Part shown: piece after piece, positions 8,497 to 16,853 of the stretch
How positions within the stretch are numbered: the stretch's first letter is position 1
Layout of the letters: each line of letters opens with the position of its first letter
Source: Pseudonocardia alni
Lineage (GTDB): Bacteria > Actinomycetota > Actinomycetes > Mycobacteriales > Pseudonocardiaceae
NCBI RefSeq assembly: GCF_002813375.1
Contig: NZ_PHUJ01000001.1
Span: 1 to 64,000 of the forward strand
Direction: 5' to 3'
Length of the DNA: 64,000 bases
Notes under the pieces: model-generated
The model's database searches: none
What the model was told of the DNA's origin: nothing
Seen by the model: only the letters and a program-made list of their open reading frames with translations
Made by a program: the position numbers and the translations under genes

Positions 8497-8970
8497 ATGC
8501 ACACCATCGCCGTCACCGAGGACCAGTTCACCGCCGCGCTGCACGCCGTGGCCGGTGAACGCGGCCTGAACTGGACCTACCCCGGCATCGACACCGACCC
8601 CGAGGCCTACGTCGACCCCGCCGATCAGCACCCGCTGTTCGCCGAGAACAGCGGCGAGAACGGTGTGCCGTCGTGCCGCTACGTCAGCGCCGACGGCCAC
8701 CGGGCGATGTGCCTGATCGGCGCCGCCCTGCACCGCGCCGGGATGCCGTTGCACCTGTTGGCCGACCACGAGGGCGCCCTGGCCGACGCCGTCCTAGACC
8801 TGCTGATCGTCCCCACCCTGCCCCACGCTGTGACGGCCGCGGCCCGCGCCGCGCAGAACGCCCAGGACGACGGCCGCACCCTCGGCGACGCCCTGACCGC
8901 CTACCACTCGGTCCTCATCAGCACCCGGCTCTCGACCATCGCCGACCGCGCACCGGCCGCCATCAGCTGA
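8497..8970 (+). CDS. Hypothetical protein
   Basis: A 157-residue protein starting at ATG 8497 after GAGAGG. The middle (PSCRYVSADGHRAMCLIG) resembles a small alpha/beta fold with two cysteines. The rest is helical and Ala-rich. No known family or function is recognised. It is one of a series of small genes between the ParB-like gene and SSB. Confidence 0.6.
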   Translation: MHTIAVTEDQFTAALHAVAGERGLNWTYPGIDTDPEAYVDPADQHPLFAENSGENGVPSCRYVSADGHRAMCLIGAALHRAGMPLHLLADHEGALADAVLDLLIVPTLPHAVTAAARAAQNAQDDGRTLGDALTAYHSVLISTRLSTIADRAPAAIS

Positions 8971-9091
8971 TCCTGCCGCGGCCGGCCGGCCGAGCGGACG
9001 GTTGCCCCACTCGCCCGGTCGGCGCCGTGACCACCCACCGGCGCCCGCCGGACGCCGTCGCCACCCCTCGACGACCGACCGGAGGCCACGC

Positions 9092-9685
9092 ATGACCACG
9101 ACCGCCCACAGCCCGCGATACCCCGCCTGGGGCGAGCGCATGACCGACGACACCGTGTCCTACTGGGAGTCCTTCGCCTCCGCGCTGTCCTACTACCTCG
9201 ACTGGGAGCAGGAATCGCGCATGGGCAAACAGGCCCGCTACATCGCTGACGTCCCGGCCATCAACCACGACGACGTGCGCGTCGTCGTTCGCCACGGCGG
9301 GCGGTGCGCACCGTGCGTGCTGCTGCCCGACGACATCGTGCGGGCGCTGAACGTGGCAGCCAGGCAGGGATGGCAAGAGATCCCGGACGTGGCCTACGGG
9401 TTCGGGCAGTACCAGCCCGTGTGGTCGCCCGCCTACCGCGTGATGCTGACGGTCTTCGAGGTCATGGCCCAACACCGCGACCCGCACCCCGGCGGCGACC
9501 GCCCGCTCGCCACGTTCGGGCAGCGCACAGGCCGGCCGACCTGCACACCGTGCGTATTCATCGGCGGCTACTCCACCTGGGACTACGACGCCCAGGACTG
9601 GCGCGACCGTGCCAGCGACGACCAGCGCCTGTTCCTGCACCAGTTCCCCGCACTCGACGATCACGGTCTGTCCTGGGCCGGATGA
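9092..9685 (+). CDS. Hypothetical protein
   Basis: A 197-residue protein. The start is ATG 9092 with GGAGG 7 bases upstream; the extension to 9002 is intergenic. It is rich in Tyr, Trp and His and has two C-x2-C-like pairs (GGRCAPCVLLP and RPTCTPCVFIGG) in similar contexts, suggesting a metal-binding or duplicated structural unit. No family is recognised. Confidence 0.6.
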   Translation: MTTTAHSPRYPAWGERMTDDTVSYWESFASALSYYLDWEQESRMGKQARYIADVPAINHDDVRVVVRHGGRCAPCVLLPDDIVRALNVAARQGWQEIPDVAYGFGQYQPVWSPAYRVMLTVFEVMAQHRDPHPGGDRPLATFGQRTGRPTCTPCVFIGGYSTWDYDAQDWRDRASDDQRLFLHQFPALDDHGLSWAG

Positions 9686-9780
9686 GCGGCGACGGCCCCG
9701 ACCGACGACGGCGGCCCGACCGCCACCTCGGCCTCGCGGGAGCGATCAACAGACCGACACCCCGACGTATGGAGATGCTC

Positions 9781-10344
9781 ATGCCATCCCACCGGCCCAA
9801 CACCGACCGGACCAACGACACCCAACCGCGCTCGGCGGCCAGCCCCGGGCAGCTCAACCGGGCCGCCGAGTTCCTGCCTCAGACCAGCGACGATCAGCTG
9901 CCCGCGGTGAGGGTCGGTGACGCCTTGGTTTTCGCCTACTGGAGCGACGACGGGGCGCTGCACGTATCGATCGACACCACCGACCTCGGCGAGCGCTACC
10001 CGAACACTCCGCCGCTGCGGGTCATGCTCAACGACGGCCTCCTCTACCGGCGCACCATCACCGGGGCGACCTTCGCGGCTGAGACTGACGCAGTGCCGCG
10101 CGTGCAGGACCTCGGAGACGAGGAGTTGTTCCAGCACCTGGCCCTGGCCGAGCATGCCGAGCTACACGGTGCGAGTGGGCTGGCCTACCCGGTGGCCACG
10201 CTCGCCGCCGAAGTCGAGAGCCGGATCCCCGGAGCCCTCGAACGGCTCGCCCAGCACTTCGCCCATCACGACACCACCGACGTCGTGCGCGCCTGGTTCA
10301 GCACGCCGGCTCGCCTGCTGCTGACTGTCGCACGCACCGCGTAA
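9781..10344 (+). CDS. Hypothetical protein
   Basis: A 187-residue protein. ATG 9781 has GGAG 6 bases upstream. The in-frame extension to 9304 overlaps the previous gene and is rejected. Residues 40-110 appear as beta strands (VGDALVFAYWSDDGALHVSI), and the rest is helical. No motif is recognised. It is followed by about 200 bases without a gene and then leader repeat copy 2. Confidence 0.6.
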   Translation: MPSHRPNTDRTNDTQPRSAASPGQLNRAAEFLPQTSDDQLPAVRVGDALVFAYWSDDGALHVSIDTTDLGERYPNTPPLRVMLNDGLLYRRTITGATFAAETDAVPRVQDLGDEELFQHLALAEHAELHGASGLAYPVATLAAEVESRIPGALERLAQHFAHHDTTDVVRAWFSTPARLLLTVARTA

Positions 10345-10551
10345 CCCCCGACGCGTCGGTACGACCTCGGCAACCAGGCCTCCATATCCATATGGGGCGC
10401 CGCCCCGGGCTATCTGCAGGGCCCGGCTCCTCCTACCTCGCGCGAGATCACCTGCTCGGCCTGAACAGCGAACTATCGCCTGGGTCTGACCACCGGAGCA
10501 GGACGGTCGCACACGTGCGGGCACGCGTGGTCAGAGCCCGGGGTTGGGAGA
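10345..10551. other. Gap before leader repeat copy 2
   Basis: About 200 bases without a credible gene. An AT-rich patch (TCCATATCCATATGG) at roughly 10379-10395 stands out in this GC-rich DNA and could hold a promoter for ssb. Nothing else is recognised. Confidence 0.3.
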
Positions 10552-10731
10552 CGCCCGGAGGTCAGCACAGCACGGCGTGGTTCGCGGCGATGGACGCCTG
10601 CCGACACCGACCGGGTGGGACGGGCCTCGCTTCGATCGGACCCGCTTCGCGGGTTCCCGCCCGGTCGGGCCAGCGGCAACCCCCGCCGCCCCCTGCGGGG
10701 CCACACCGCACCGCGCTGAGGCAGAGCCGCG
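10552..10731 (+). repeat. 180-bp leader repeat, copy 2
   Basis: Identical by eye to 7767-7946. It ends 36 bases before the ATG of ssb (10768), the same distance as copy 1 from its gene. The two downstream genes are unrelated, so the leader is being conserved or recently copied independently of the coding sequence. Confidence 0.85.
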
Positions 10732-10767
10732 TCACCAACCAGCACCGACCACTCCGAGAGGCACCCC

Positions 10768-11169
10768 ATGAACGAGATCACCCTGACCGGGAACATCGGC
10801 CAGATCCGGCCCCTGGTCCGAGGCAAGGCCAACGGCACCGCAATCCTCAACTTCTCCCTCGCTCTCAGGCAGCGCGAGCGCGACCCGAACACCGGGCAGT
10901 GGCGTGACGCCGAGCCCGCCTGGCAGCAGGTGACCGCTTTCGGCAGGCTCGCCGAGAACGTCTACAACTCGGTGGAGTCCGGTACCCGGGTGACAGTGAC
11001 CGGCCGGCTCACCGACGACTCCTTCACACCTGCCGGGGAGACCCGCCGGGTCGTGCGCACCACCCTGCACGCCGACACCGCCGGGGTCGAACTCAGCTTC
11101 GCGACAGCGACCGTCCACAAGAACGGGCGTCCCGCTTCGACCACCGCGCCTGAGGTCATCGCCCCTTGA
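10768..11169 (+). CDS. ssb: Single-stranded DNA-binding protein
   Basis: A 133-residue OB-fold protein. The N-terminus (MNEITLTGNIGQIRPLVR) and the following strands with WQQVTAFGRLAENV and RVTVTGRLTDDSF are the standard SSB pattern. It is shorter than chromosomal actinobacterial SSBs and lacks the glycine-rich acidic-tip tail, ending in EVIAP, so it is probably the element's own SSB. It protects single-stranded DNA during plasmid replication or transfer. It lies behind leader repeat copy 2 and ahead of the primase-polymerase, with a hairpin terminator between. Confidence 0.92.
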   Translation: MNEITLTGNIGQIRPLVRGKANGTAILNFSLALRQRERDPNTGQWRDAEPAWQQVTAFGRLAENVYNSVESGTRVTVTGRLTDDSFTPAGETRRVVRTTLHADTAGVELSFATATVHKNGRPASTTAPEVIAP

Positions 11170-11172
11170 CCC

Positions 11173-11208
11173 CAGTCGTGGGCGACGCCCGGGCGCCGCC
11201 CACGACTG
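11173..11208 (+). terminator. Hairpin terminator after ssb
   Basis: A 12-bp perfect stem (11173-11184 with 11197-11208) and a 12-nt loop that is itself GC-rich, four bases after the ssb stop. Confidence 0.7.
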
Positions 11209-11438
11209 CGCCCGGCCCCTCGGGCTCGTCCACCCCCGTGACCACACCGCACAGCGCCGGGCCTGCTCCGACCGACCGCGACCCAGGCCCGGCCTGTGCA
11301 CCCGCCACCGCAGCATCTGACCGTGGCAGCGACACGGATTCGCCGGAGTCGCTGCAGATGTGCAGATCGACTACCGCAGGGACGGACGGATCCCGGGCCG
11401 GCCAGGCACCGGTCCCTAAACCACGCGAGGAGCACAAG
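11209..11438 (+). promoter_or_regulatory. Upstream region of the primase-polymerase gene
   Basis: About 230 bases that are open in the frame of the next gene but low in coding quality. I take them as untranslated. A GAGGAG ribosome binding site sits just before ATG 11439. No clear promoter consensus was found. Confidence 0.3.
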
Positions 11439-12536
11439 ATGACCGTCACGACCAGCGCCGACAGCACCCACACTGCTGGGGAGCGATGCGATGGTGCGTA
11501 CGACACCGGTGCCCGGACCAGACGGGAGGACACGGCGCGCATGCCGCGAGGAGCTCGTCCGCGCCTCGAACGTGAGGTGGCGCGGCTGCGGCAGGTCGCG
11601 CTCGACGCCGCGACCGCCGGTCTGTTCGTGTTCCCGGTCCGGGCCGGCACGAAGGTCCCGGCCTTCCACGGCGAGACCCGGTGCCGGCGCCGTGGAGTGT
11701 GCGCCGAAGGACACCAGGGCTGGGAGCAGCGCGCGACCCGCGACCGCGTCCAGATCCGGCGCTGGTGGTCGAACACCACCAGATGGAACGTCGGTGTGGC
11801 GTGCGGGCCCTCCGGCCTCGTGGTGATCGATCTGGACACCAGCACCGAGCCGATCCGGGCATGGGGCGGGGCCACCACCGGACGGGAGGTCCTCGACCAG
11901 CTCGCCGCCCGGCACGGCGAGACCCTCCCCGACACCTACGCGGTGCGCACGCCAACTGATGGCGAGCACCTCTACTTCCGGGTGCCCGAGGGGCTCCAGC
12001 TGCGCAACACGATCGGCGGGCACGGTCACAGCCTCGGCCCGCTGATCGACACCCGCGCCGGGGGCGGATTCGTCGTCGGCGCCGGCAGCATCCGCCCCGA
12101 AGGTGCGTACCAGGTCGCCGAGCACGGACAGGTCGCCGAGCTACCCACCTGGCTGACCACCCTGCTCACCCCGCCGCCGCCGAGCTCGCTGGCCACACCG
12201 GCGAGGAGACTGTCGACCAAGCGCGCGAACGCCTACATCGCCGCGATCCAGGCCGACGAACTGGACAAGGTCGAACACTCCCAGGCGGGCACGCGGCAGA
12301 TCACCCTGCTCGGCGCCGCCCGGGTCCTCGGCCAGCTTGTCGGCGGTGGGGAGCTCGACGCCGACAACGCTCACGCGGCTCTGCTCGACGCCGCCCGGGT
12401 ACACATCGGGGTCGCGGGGTTCACCCGTGTCGAGGCCGAGCGCACCATCGCCCGTGGGATGACCTTCGGGATGCGCGCCCCGCGCACCATCGACCGCGGC
12501 ACCGCCGGCGCCGACAACCACGTCGACGAGGCGTAG
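11439..12536 (+). CDS. Bifunctional DNA primase/polymerase (prim-pol, AEP type)
   Basis: A 365-residue protein. ATG 11439 follows GAGGAG. Residues about 50-235 form the archaeo-eukaryotic primase-like fold: a Pro/Lys segment (FPVRAGTKVPAFHG), the catalytic acidic pair in GLVVIDLD, the GEHLYFRVP motif, and DTRAGGGFVVGAGS. The C-terminal 110 residues are helical. Such proteins prime and extend DNA on plasmids and phages. With the neighbouring SSB it probably starts or restarts replication of this element. A replicative helicase domain is absent, so another protein must unwind DNA. Confidence 0.85.
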   Translation: MTVTTSADSTHTAGERCDGAYDTGARTRREDTARMPRGARPRLEREVARLRQVALDAATAGLFVFPVRAGTKVPAFHGETRCRRRGVCAEGHQGWEQRATRDRVQIRRWWSNTTRWNVGVACGPSGLVVIDLDTSTEPIRAWGGATTGREVLDQLAARHGETLPDTYAVRTPTDGEHLYFRVPEGLQLRNTIGGHGHSLGPLIDTRAGGGFVVGAGSIRPEGAYQVAEHGQVAELPTWLTTLLTPPPPSSLATPARRLSTKRANAYIAAIQADELDKVEHSQAGTRQITLLGAARVLGQLVGGGELDADNAHAALLDAARVHIGVAGFTRVEAERTIARGMTFGMRAPRTIDRGTAGADNHVDEA

Positions 12537-12593
12537 CCCACGCGATGCTGAACTACCCGACAACGCGGTGCGGATGAGGTAGGGAGAGCCGAT

Positions 12594-13874
12594 ATGACCT
12601 TCAGACGCGGGCGGGCGCCGGTCTCCGGACACCGACACGGCCAGCACGCGGTGTCTCGGACGCGGGTGCGGCTGGCCGGGCGCGAAGTCGCGTTGTGGCA
12701 GCTACGCCGCGCACCCAGTGTCTACCGAGCGGTGGTCGAGCAGGCCAAGATCATTGACGGCTGTGCGTGGTGCCTGTGCACTGACCCCGCCCCGCGGCTG
12801 GTGATCCGCCACCGCGCAGGGGTCTACTACCTGGCCTGTTGGCCCAGCGGTGGAGAAGAGCACGCCCGCGACTGCGAGTTCCACAACACCACCGGCCAGT
12901 GGTCCGGGCGAAGCCAGTACCAGGACGGCGCGCTGCAGGAAACTGACGACGGCAGCGCGAGCGTGGCGTTGTCGCTGCCACTACACGTTCGCACGAGCGA
13001 CCCCGCGGCGTCGGGCACCACCTCGAGCCCCCGCGATGCCGGGGCGGCGCGGTCACGGATGGGCCTGCTCGGGCTGCTGCACTACCTGTGGGAACGCGCC
13101 GACCTGACCCGCTCAAGCCCACCCGATAACCCCAGATCCGGCCGGCGTGGGTGGGCCAGGTGCAGTCCGCTCGTTCGAGCCGCGACCGACGGGGTGACCT
13201 CAGCCGGCCTGCCGCTGAGCTGGTGCTGCTACGTGATCCCACCGTTCGACCCCGCGCACCCTGACCAACACGATGCGGCGTTCACCCGGTTCACCGACCG
13301 GATGGTCGAGCGCAACGGGATAGTGCAGCGGGGGCTGCTGCTCGGCGCGGTCCGTTCCTGGACCCCGACGCCCTACGGACAGCGCTGCGACCTGCGCCAT
13401 CACCGAGCACCGATCTTCTTCTCCACCGCGCTGCACAAGCGCATCCGCCGGGCCGCGGCGCCGGCGATGACCGACCAGCGCCCGGCCGGCAGCGAGCAGG
13501 TGATACTCGCCCTGGTCTCGCGCAGCGACCAGGGCAACCTGTCCGCGGTCGGCGCCGCGGTGATGCTGACCAACGCCGACTTCATCCCGGCCGACTCCAC
13601 ACACGAGGTCGTCATGGCCGATGCCCTGACGGCGGCGAAACGGACCTTCGTTAAACCCCTGCGCTACGACGGTGAGGCCGCGGTCCTGCCGGACTTCGTC
13701 CTCACCGACACCGATCCGGCGACCCTCGTCGAGGTCTGGGGCATGCTCGACCGCGAGGACTACACCGCGCGCAAGCAGGCGAAGATCAGCCACTACCGGA
13801 GCACGGACACACCGCTGATCGAGTGGGACGTCCGCGATCGGTTACCGGACCTGCGCCTGCACACCGCGACCTGA
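12594..13874 (+). CDS. DUF1173-like protein
   Basis: A 426-residue protein; ATG 12594 with GGGAGAG upstream. N-terminally it has a cysteine pair (CAWCLC) and a segment with YYLACWPSGGEEHARDC resembling the Cys/His region of DUF1173. The C-terminal half has PDFVLTDTDP.TLVEVWGM..REDYTARK, recalling restriction-like nucleases in which D and E-x-K residues form the active site. DUF1173 proteins occur on plasmids and ICEs, and their function is unknown. The assignment is by pattern only; a nuclease-like role is inference. Confidence 0.55.
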   Translation: MTFRRGRAPVSGHRHGQHAVSRTRVRLAGREVALWQLRRAPSVYRAVVEQAKIIDGCAWCLCTDPAPRLVIRHRAGVYYLACWPSGGEEHARDCEFHNTTGQWSGRSQYQDGALQETDDGSASVALSLPLHVRTSDPAASGTTSSPRDAGAARSRMGLLGLLHYLWERADLTRSSPPDNPRSGRRGWARCSPLVRAATDGVTSAGLPLSWCCYVIPPFDPAHPDQHDAAFTRFTDRMVERNGIVQRGLLLGAVRSWTPTPYGQRCDLRHHRAPIFFSTALHKRIRRAAAPAMTDQRPAGSEQVILALVSRSDQGNLSAVGAAVMLTNADFIPADSTHEVVMADALTAAKRTFVKPLRYDGEAAVLPDFVLTDTDPATLVEVWGMLDREDYTARKQAKISHYRSTDTPLIEWDVRDRLPDLRLHTAT

Positions 13875-13966
13875 CCGCGCCTCGCCGAGGTCAACCCCGC
13901 ACTGGGGCAGTCGACCACTCCACACCGGAACGGGTTCGCGTGGTCCTCCGGTGGTCGGTGCGTCTG

Positions 13967-14266
13967 GATCGCCCGAAGGTCAGCACACCCGGCGGGGGCG
14001 GAGCACCGATGCCTGCTGCCGACCCGTCCGGGTGAGACTGCCGGGGGCTGCTGTTACCGAGGTGGTCGGCGGTGTGTGGGCCTGTTGCGTGCGGCAGTGG
14101 CGGTCACGAGGTGGTCGGGGTGGGTCGGGCCGGGTCGCGCCGCGACGGCCGGGGTCGAGGGGGCCGAGTCAGCTGGGGTCGGGTTCGCAGTCTCACCCGG
14201 ACGGGCCAGCAGCAGGCCCCGCTGTCCCTTCGGGACCCCCACCGGGCGTGCTGAGGCTGCGCCGCG
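13967..14266 (+). repeat. Divergent third member of the leader repeat family
   Basis: The left end (13967-13987) matches the start of the 180-bp repeat at 20 of 21 positions, the core at 14008-14033 keeps GATG..CTGCCGACCCG.CCGGGT, and the right end shares CGGGCCAGC and GCTGAGGC..GCCGCG. A hairpin GTCCC-TTC-GGGAC replaces the CCCGC-TTC-GCGGG one. It ends 31 bases before ATG 14298. About 115 bases in the middle are not shared. Confidence 0.6.
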
Positions 14267-14297
14267 TTCCAGCCGCACCGACCACCGGAGGACCGCC

Positions 14298-14453
14298 ATG
14301 CCTGCCGCCATCTTCGACTCCCTCGACATCGCCGACGGCTACACCGAGCGCGACGCCCGGATCTTCCGCTCACTGGCCGCGGACTGGGAGTCCGCCGGCC
14401 CGGTGGAGGCCGATGGCTCGGGCATCGCCGAAGGCGAGGAGCCGCCCTTCTGA
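14298..14453 (+). CDS. Small ORF (51 residues) behind leader family member 3
   Basis: ATG 14298 is preceded by GGAGG about 6 bases upstream. The acidic 51-residue product (FDSLDIADGYTERDARIFRS) has no recognisable domain. The ribosome binding site, the leader and a following terminator at 14470 support a real small gene. Confidence 0.55.
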   Translation: MPAAIFDSLDIADGYTERDARIFRSLAADWESAGPVEADGSGIAEGEEPPF

Positions 14454-14469
14454 GGGCGGTCCGCCCTCC

Positions 14470-14494
14470 GGGGCCCGCCCGCCGGGCGGGCCCC
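14470..14494 (+). terminator. Hairpin terminator
   Basis: An 11-bp perfect stem (14470-14480 with 14484-14494), 3-nt loop, followed by TT. It directly follows the small ORF ending at 14453. Confidence 0.7.
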
Positions 14495-14524
14495 TTCCCG
14501 TGTGCGCGTGAGGAGGTCCGGCTG

Positions 14525-14806
14525 ATGCCGATCGAGATCCACCAGACCTACAGCACGAAGATCCGGCCGGGGGACTGGCTGCCGACCGACACCATCGACC
14601 GGATCCGCCACGACGAGTACGGCGTGCCCGTGCGGGTGGAAACCAACCGCCGTACGCGGGTGGTCGCGGTAGAGAACCGGGCCGCGACCACCCGCGGGGT
14701 CGATGGCCACGAACCGGTGACCCTGGTGCTCGACGGAGGGGCCGTCCTCGAGGCCCGCCCGGACCGCAAGATCGTCGTTGTCCGCGAGACCGCACCGGTC
14801 ACCTGA
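14525..14806 (+). CDS. Small hypothetical protein, beta-rich
   Basis: A 93-residue protein; ATG 14525 follows GAGGAGG. The sequence alternates short hydrophobic strands (TRVVAVENRA, VTLVLDGGAVLEA, KIVVVRET) and looks like a small barrel, such as SH3- or OB-like. No family can be named. Confidence 0.6.
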   Translation: MPIEIHQTYSTKIRPGDWLPTDTIDRIRHDEYGVPVRVETNRRTRVVAVENRAATTRGVDGHEPVTLVLDGGAVLEARPDRKIVVVRETAPVT

Positions 14807-15206
14807 GCGAACGCAGTTGCGTGGCCCCCCGCGGGAGGGCCAGCGCGGCGTGGCGGATTCCGGTGCGGTGCGCCCAAGCCGGGCGGAGTGTCAGCCGGGA
14901 GGGGCGACCGGCGGCCGGGTGGGGGCGCTCAAGGCCGCGCCGGGCCGTGAACCCCGGTGGACCGCCTTCGGCGGGAGGTGGGCCTGCCGGCCCTAGAGCT
15001 GAGCACGGCCTCACTCCACGTAAAGGGCGCTCCGCTGGCGCTCCGCGTCGCCACGGCGACAGCCCTGGCGGGCTGCCCTTGACGTCGAGCCTCGGAGGCC
15101 GAGCGATCGCCGCGAAGCGGCAGCGGGGACGACGCCCGCTGCCCCTCACGGGCCAGCAGCCCCACCCACCCCGATCACCCACCGCCAGCGACGGAGAGGC
15201 ACCGCG
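14807..15206 (+). promoter_or_regulatory. 400-bp non-coding leader with hairpins
   Basis: No supported gene. It holds several stems with TTC loops, including CCGCC-TTC-GGCGG near 14963. Positions about 14920-14973 resemble 16109-16164 (shared GGCGCTCA.GGCCGCGCCGGGCCG and a CCGCCTTCGGCGG hairpin). The right end has ACGGGCCAGCAGC, as in other leaders, and a GGAGAGG site before ATG 15207. Confidence 0.45.
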
Positions 15207-16061
15207 ATGACCATTGCCAGCGAGACCACCAGCACCGACGATGTCGACAACACCGGCGCTGTGATGACTGCGGCGGCCGCGGAGCTCAGCGTCATCGCCG
15301 AGATCATCGAGCGTGGCGCGGTGCGCGGCGCGCGTGCTCGTCTTGCCCGCCTGCTCGACAGCGTCGACGCGCCGACTCGACTGCTGATGGTGCGTTGCGT
15401 GGAGGCGCTGGAGGCCGAGCACCCGACAACGGCCCTTCACCGGCTGCGCGACGAATGGCGTCGGGCCGACGAGGACGGGCGCGCACTGGTGCAGGCGCTC
15501 GCGCCGACCGCGGAACGGCGCGCGGAGAAGGCCCGCGATGCCGCGCGCATCGCAGAGGACAACCGCGCCAAGGATCGCGACCGGGCGGCCCGCCGCGCGC
15601 GGAACCTGACCAGCCGCCGCGCCAACCCACGCGAGCGGCGCGACCCGCGCACGGTCGAGTCCGACACGGTGGCCCGGCGCTACTTCGCCGACCGGGTCGA
15701 GCCGAGCACCGAGGAGGACGAGCGGCAGCGTGATGACCGGATCGACTACGACCGGGCCGCGCTGGCGCCGATGGCCGGGCTCGGGTGCGTGGCGTGTGGA
15801 GTGGAACGCTCAGCCACCGACCGGCGCCGCGCCAATGACGATGGACTGTGCCAGGACTGCCGTGAGGACGGCGTTCCCGGCATCGCGATCCCGGCCGCGG
15901 ACGCGGACGCGCGGGCAGTGCTGTTCGCCCGGTGCGACTACATCGCGGCGACCTCGACCAGCCCGAACGAGCGCGATGCCCGGATGAGGCGCGATTGGCG
16001 GGCGATGCGACGGACCGACCAGTTCGCCGTGGTCGACTGGCGCGAGGCGCAGGGCATGTGA
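15207..16061 (+). CDS. Hypothetical protein with basic helical region and zinc-ribbon-like Cys motif
   Basis: A 284-residue protein; ATG 15207 follows GGAGAGG. Residues about 30-150 are charged helix rich in Arg, Ala and Glu and probably coiled-coil. Residues about 193-220 contain two C-x2-C pairs (GCVACGVE and LCQDCREDG) spaced as in a zinc ribbon. The C-terminus is basic and Trp-containing. This could be a nucleic-acid binding accessory protein of the element. No family is recognised. Confidence 0.6.
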   Translation: MTIASETTSTDDVDNTGAVMTAAAAELSVIAEIIERGAVRGARARLARLLDSVDAPTRLLMVRCVEALEAEHPTTALHRLRDEWRRADEDGRALVQALAPTAERRAEKARDAARIAEDNRAKDRDRAARRARNLTSRRANPRERRDPRTVESDTVARRYFADRVEPSTEEDERQRDDRIDYDRAALAPMAGLGCVACGVERSATDRRRANDDGLCQDCREDGVPGIAIPAADADARAVLFARCDYIAATSTSPNERDARMRRDWRAMRRTDQFAVVDWREAQGM

Positions 16062-16108
16062 CGGCGTCGGGCCCCACCGGCACGGTCGTGCGGGACCGCG
16101 CCGGTGCC

Positions 16109-16164
16109 GGGTGGCGCTCAGGGCCGCGCCGGGCCGCGCGCGGAGCGGACCCGCCTTCGGCGGC
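16109..16164. repeat. Partial repeat of 14920-14973
   Basis: Shares GGCGCTCA.GGCCGCGCCGGGCCG and a CCGCCTTCGGCGG hairpin with the upstream leader. It lies downstream of the gene ending at 16061 and may be a mobile intergenic hairpin or a terminator. Confidence 0.45.
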
Positions 16165-16266
16165 ACAGCATCATCCGCGACGACGCAGCAGCCAGGCCTG
16201 GCCTGGCCTGCCGCGGTTGCCATAGGTCAGGTAGTCGCTGCACTGCCACACGGACCTCGTAAGGGG

Positions 16267-16839
16267 TCAGTCCTCGACCGACTGGACGGAAGGGCCTGAG
16301 ACGGAGGGGACCGGCGGACCCTCCATCTCACGTTCGGCGTCGATGGCCGGGGAAGCGTCCTTGGCCGGAGCCGGGGTAGCGGCGCCGCCGGGCTCGCCAC
16401 CGGCGCGTGCGGGTCCCTCGGGTGCCGGTGTCGTTGAGTCCTGGCCGGCCGGCTCATCGGCACGAGCTCGCTTGAGCATCGCGCGGACACGTTTGACCGG
16501 CAGTTCGAACAGCGCGGCAAGGTCCTCCGCGCTGCGCCGGCCCCGGCCGTCGACGTGCAGCTCGACCAGCACTGCGCACTGGTCGGCCGTGACGGCGTCA
16601 AGTTGCTCGCGCGCGTCGGTCATCACCTGCTCCCGTCGACGATCGAGTTCGGCGATGGCATCGGCACGTTCGCGGTCGATCTCCGTGACCCGAAGCTGGG
16701 CATGCGCGTAACGAGCGAACGCTACTTCCTCCCGCTGGCGCTGCTGCTGCTGGTCACGGTCGAGCTGATCTCGCTTGGCCAGCATCCCCGCGATGTCGTC
16801 TCGCTCCTGGCGTGATTGCCGCATTCTCTGCCTGGCCAT
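16267..16839 (-). CDS. Coiled-coil/HTH protein upstream of the mobilisation region
   Basis: A 190-residue minus-strand protein. Residues 1-90 are a continuous, highly charged Gln/Arg/Glu helix, probably coiled-coil. Residues about 95-120 have a helix-turn-helix-like pattern (GRRSAEDLAALFELPVKRVRAML). The rest is a Pro/Ala/Ser-rich tail. It lies next to the relaxase, which transcribes the other way, so an oriT-binding accessory or regulator role is plausible but unproven. Confidence 0.6.
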   Translation of the reverse strand: MARQRMRQSRQERDDIAGMLAKRDQLDRDQQQQRQREEVAFARYAHAQLRVTEIDRERADAIAELDRRREQVMTDAREQLDAVTADQCAVLVELHVDGRGRRSAEDLAALFELPVKRVRAMLKRARADEPAGQDSTTPAPEGPARAGGEPGGAATPAPAKDASPAIDAEREMEGPPVPSVSGPSVQSVED

Positions 16840-16853
16840 GACTGCTTGCCCCC

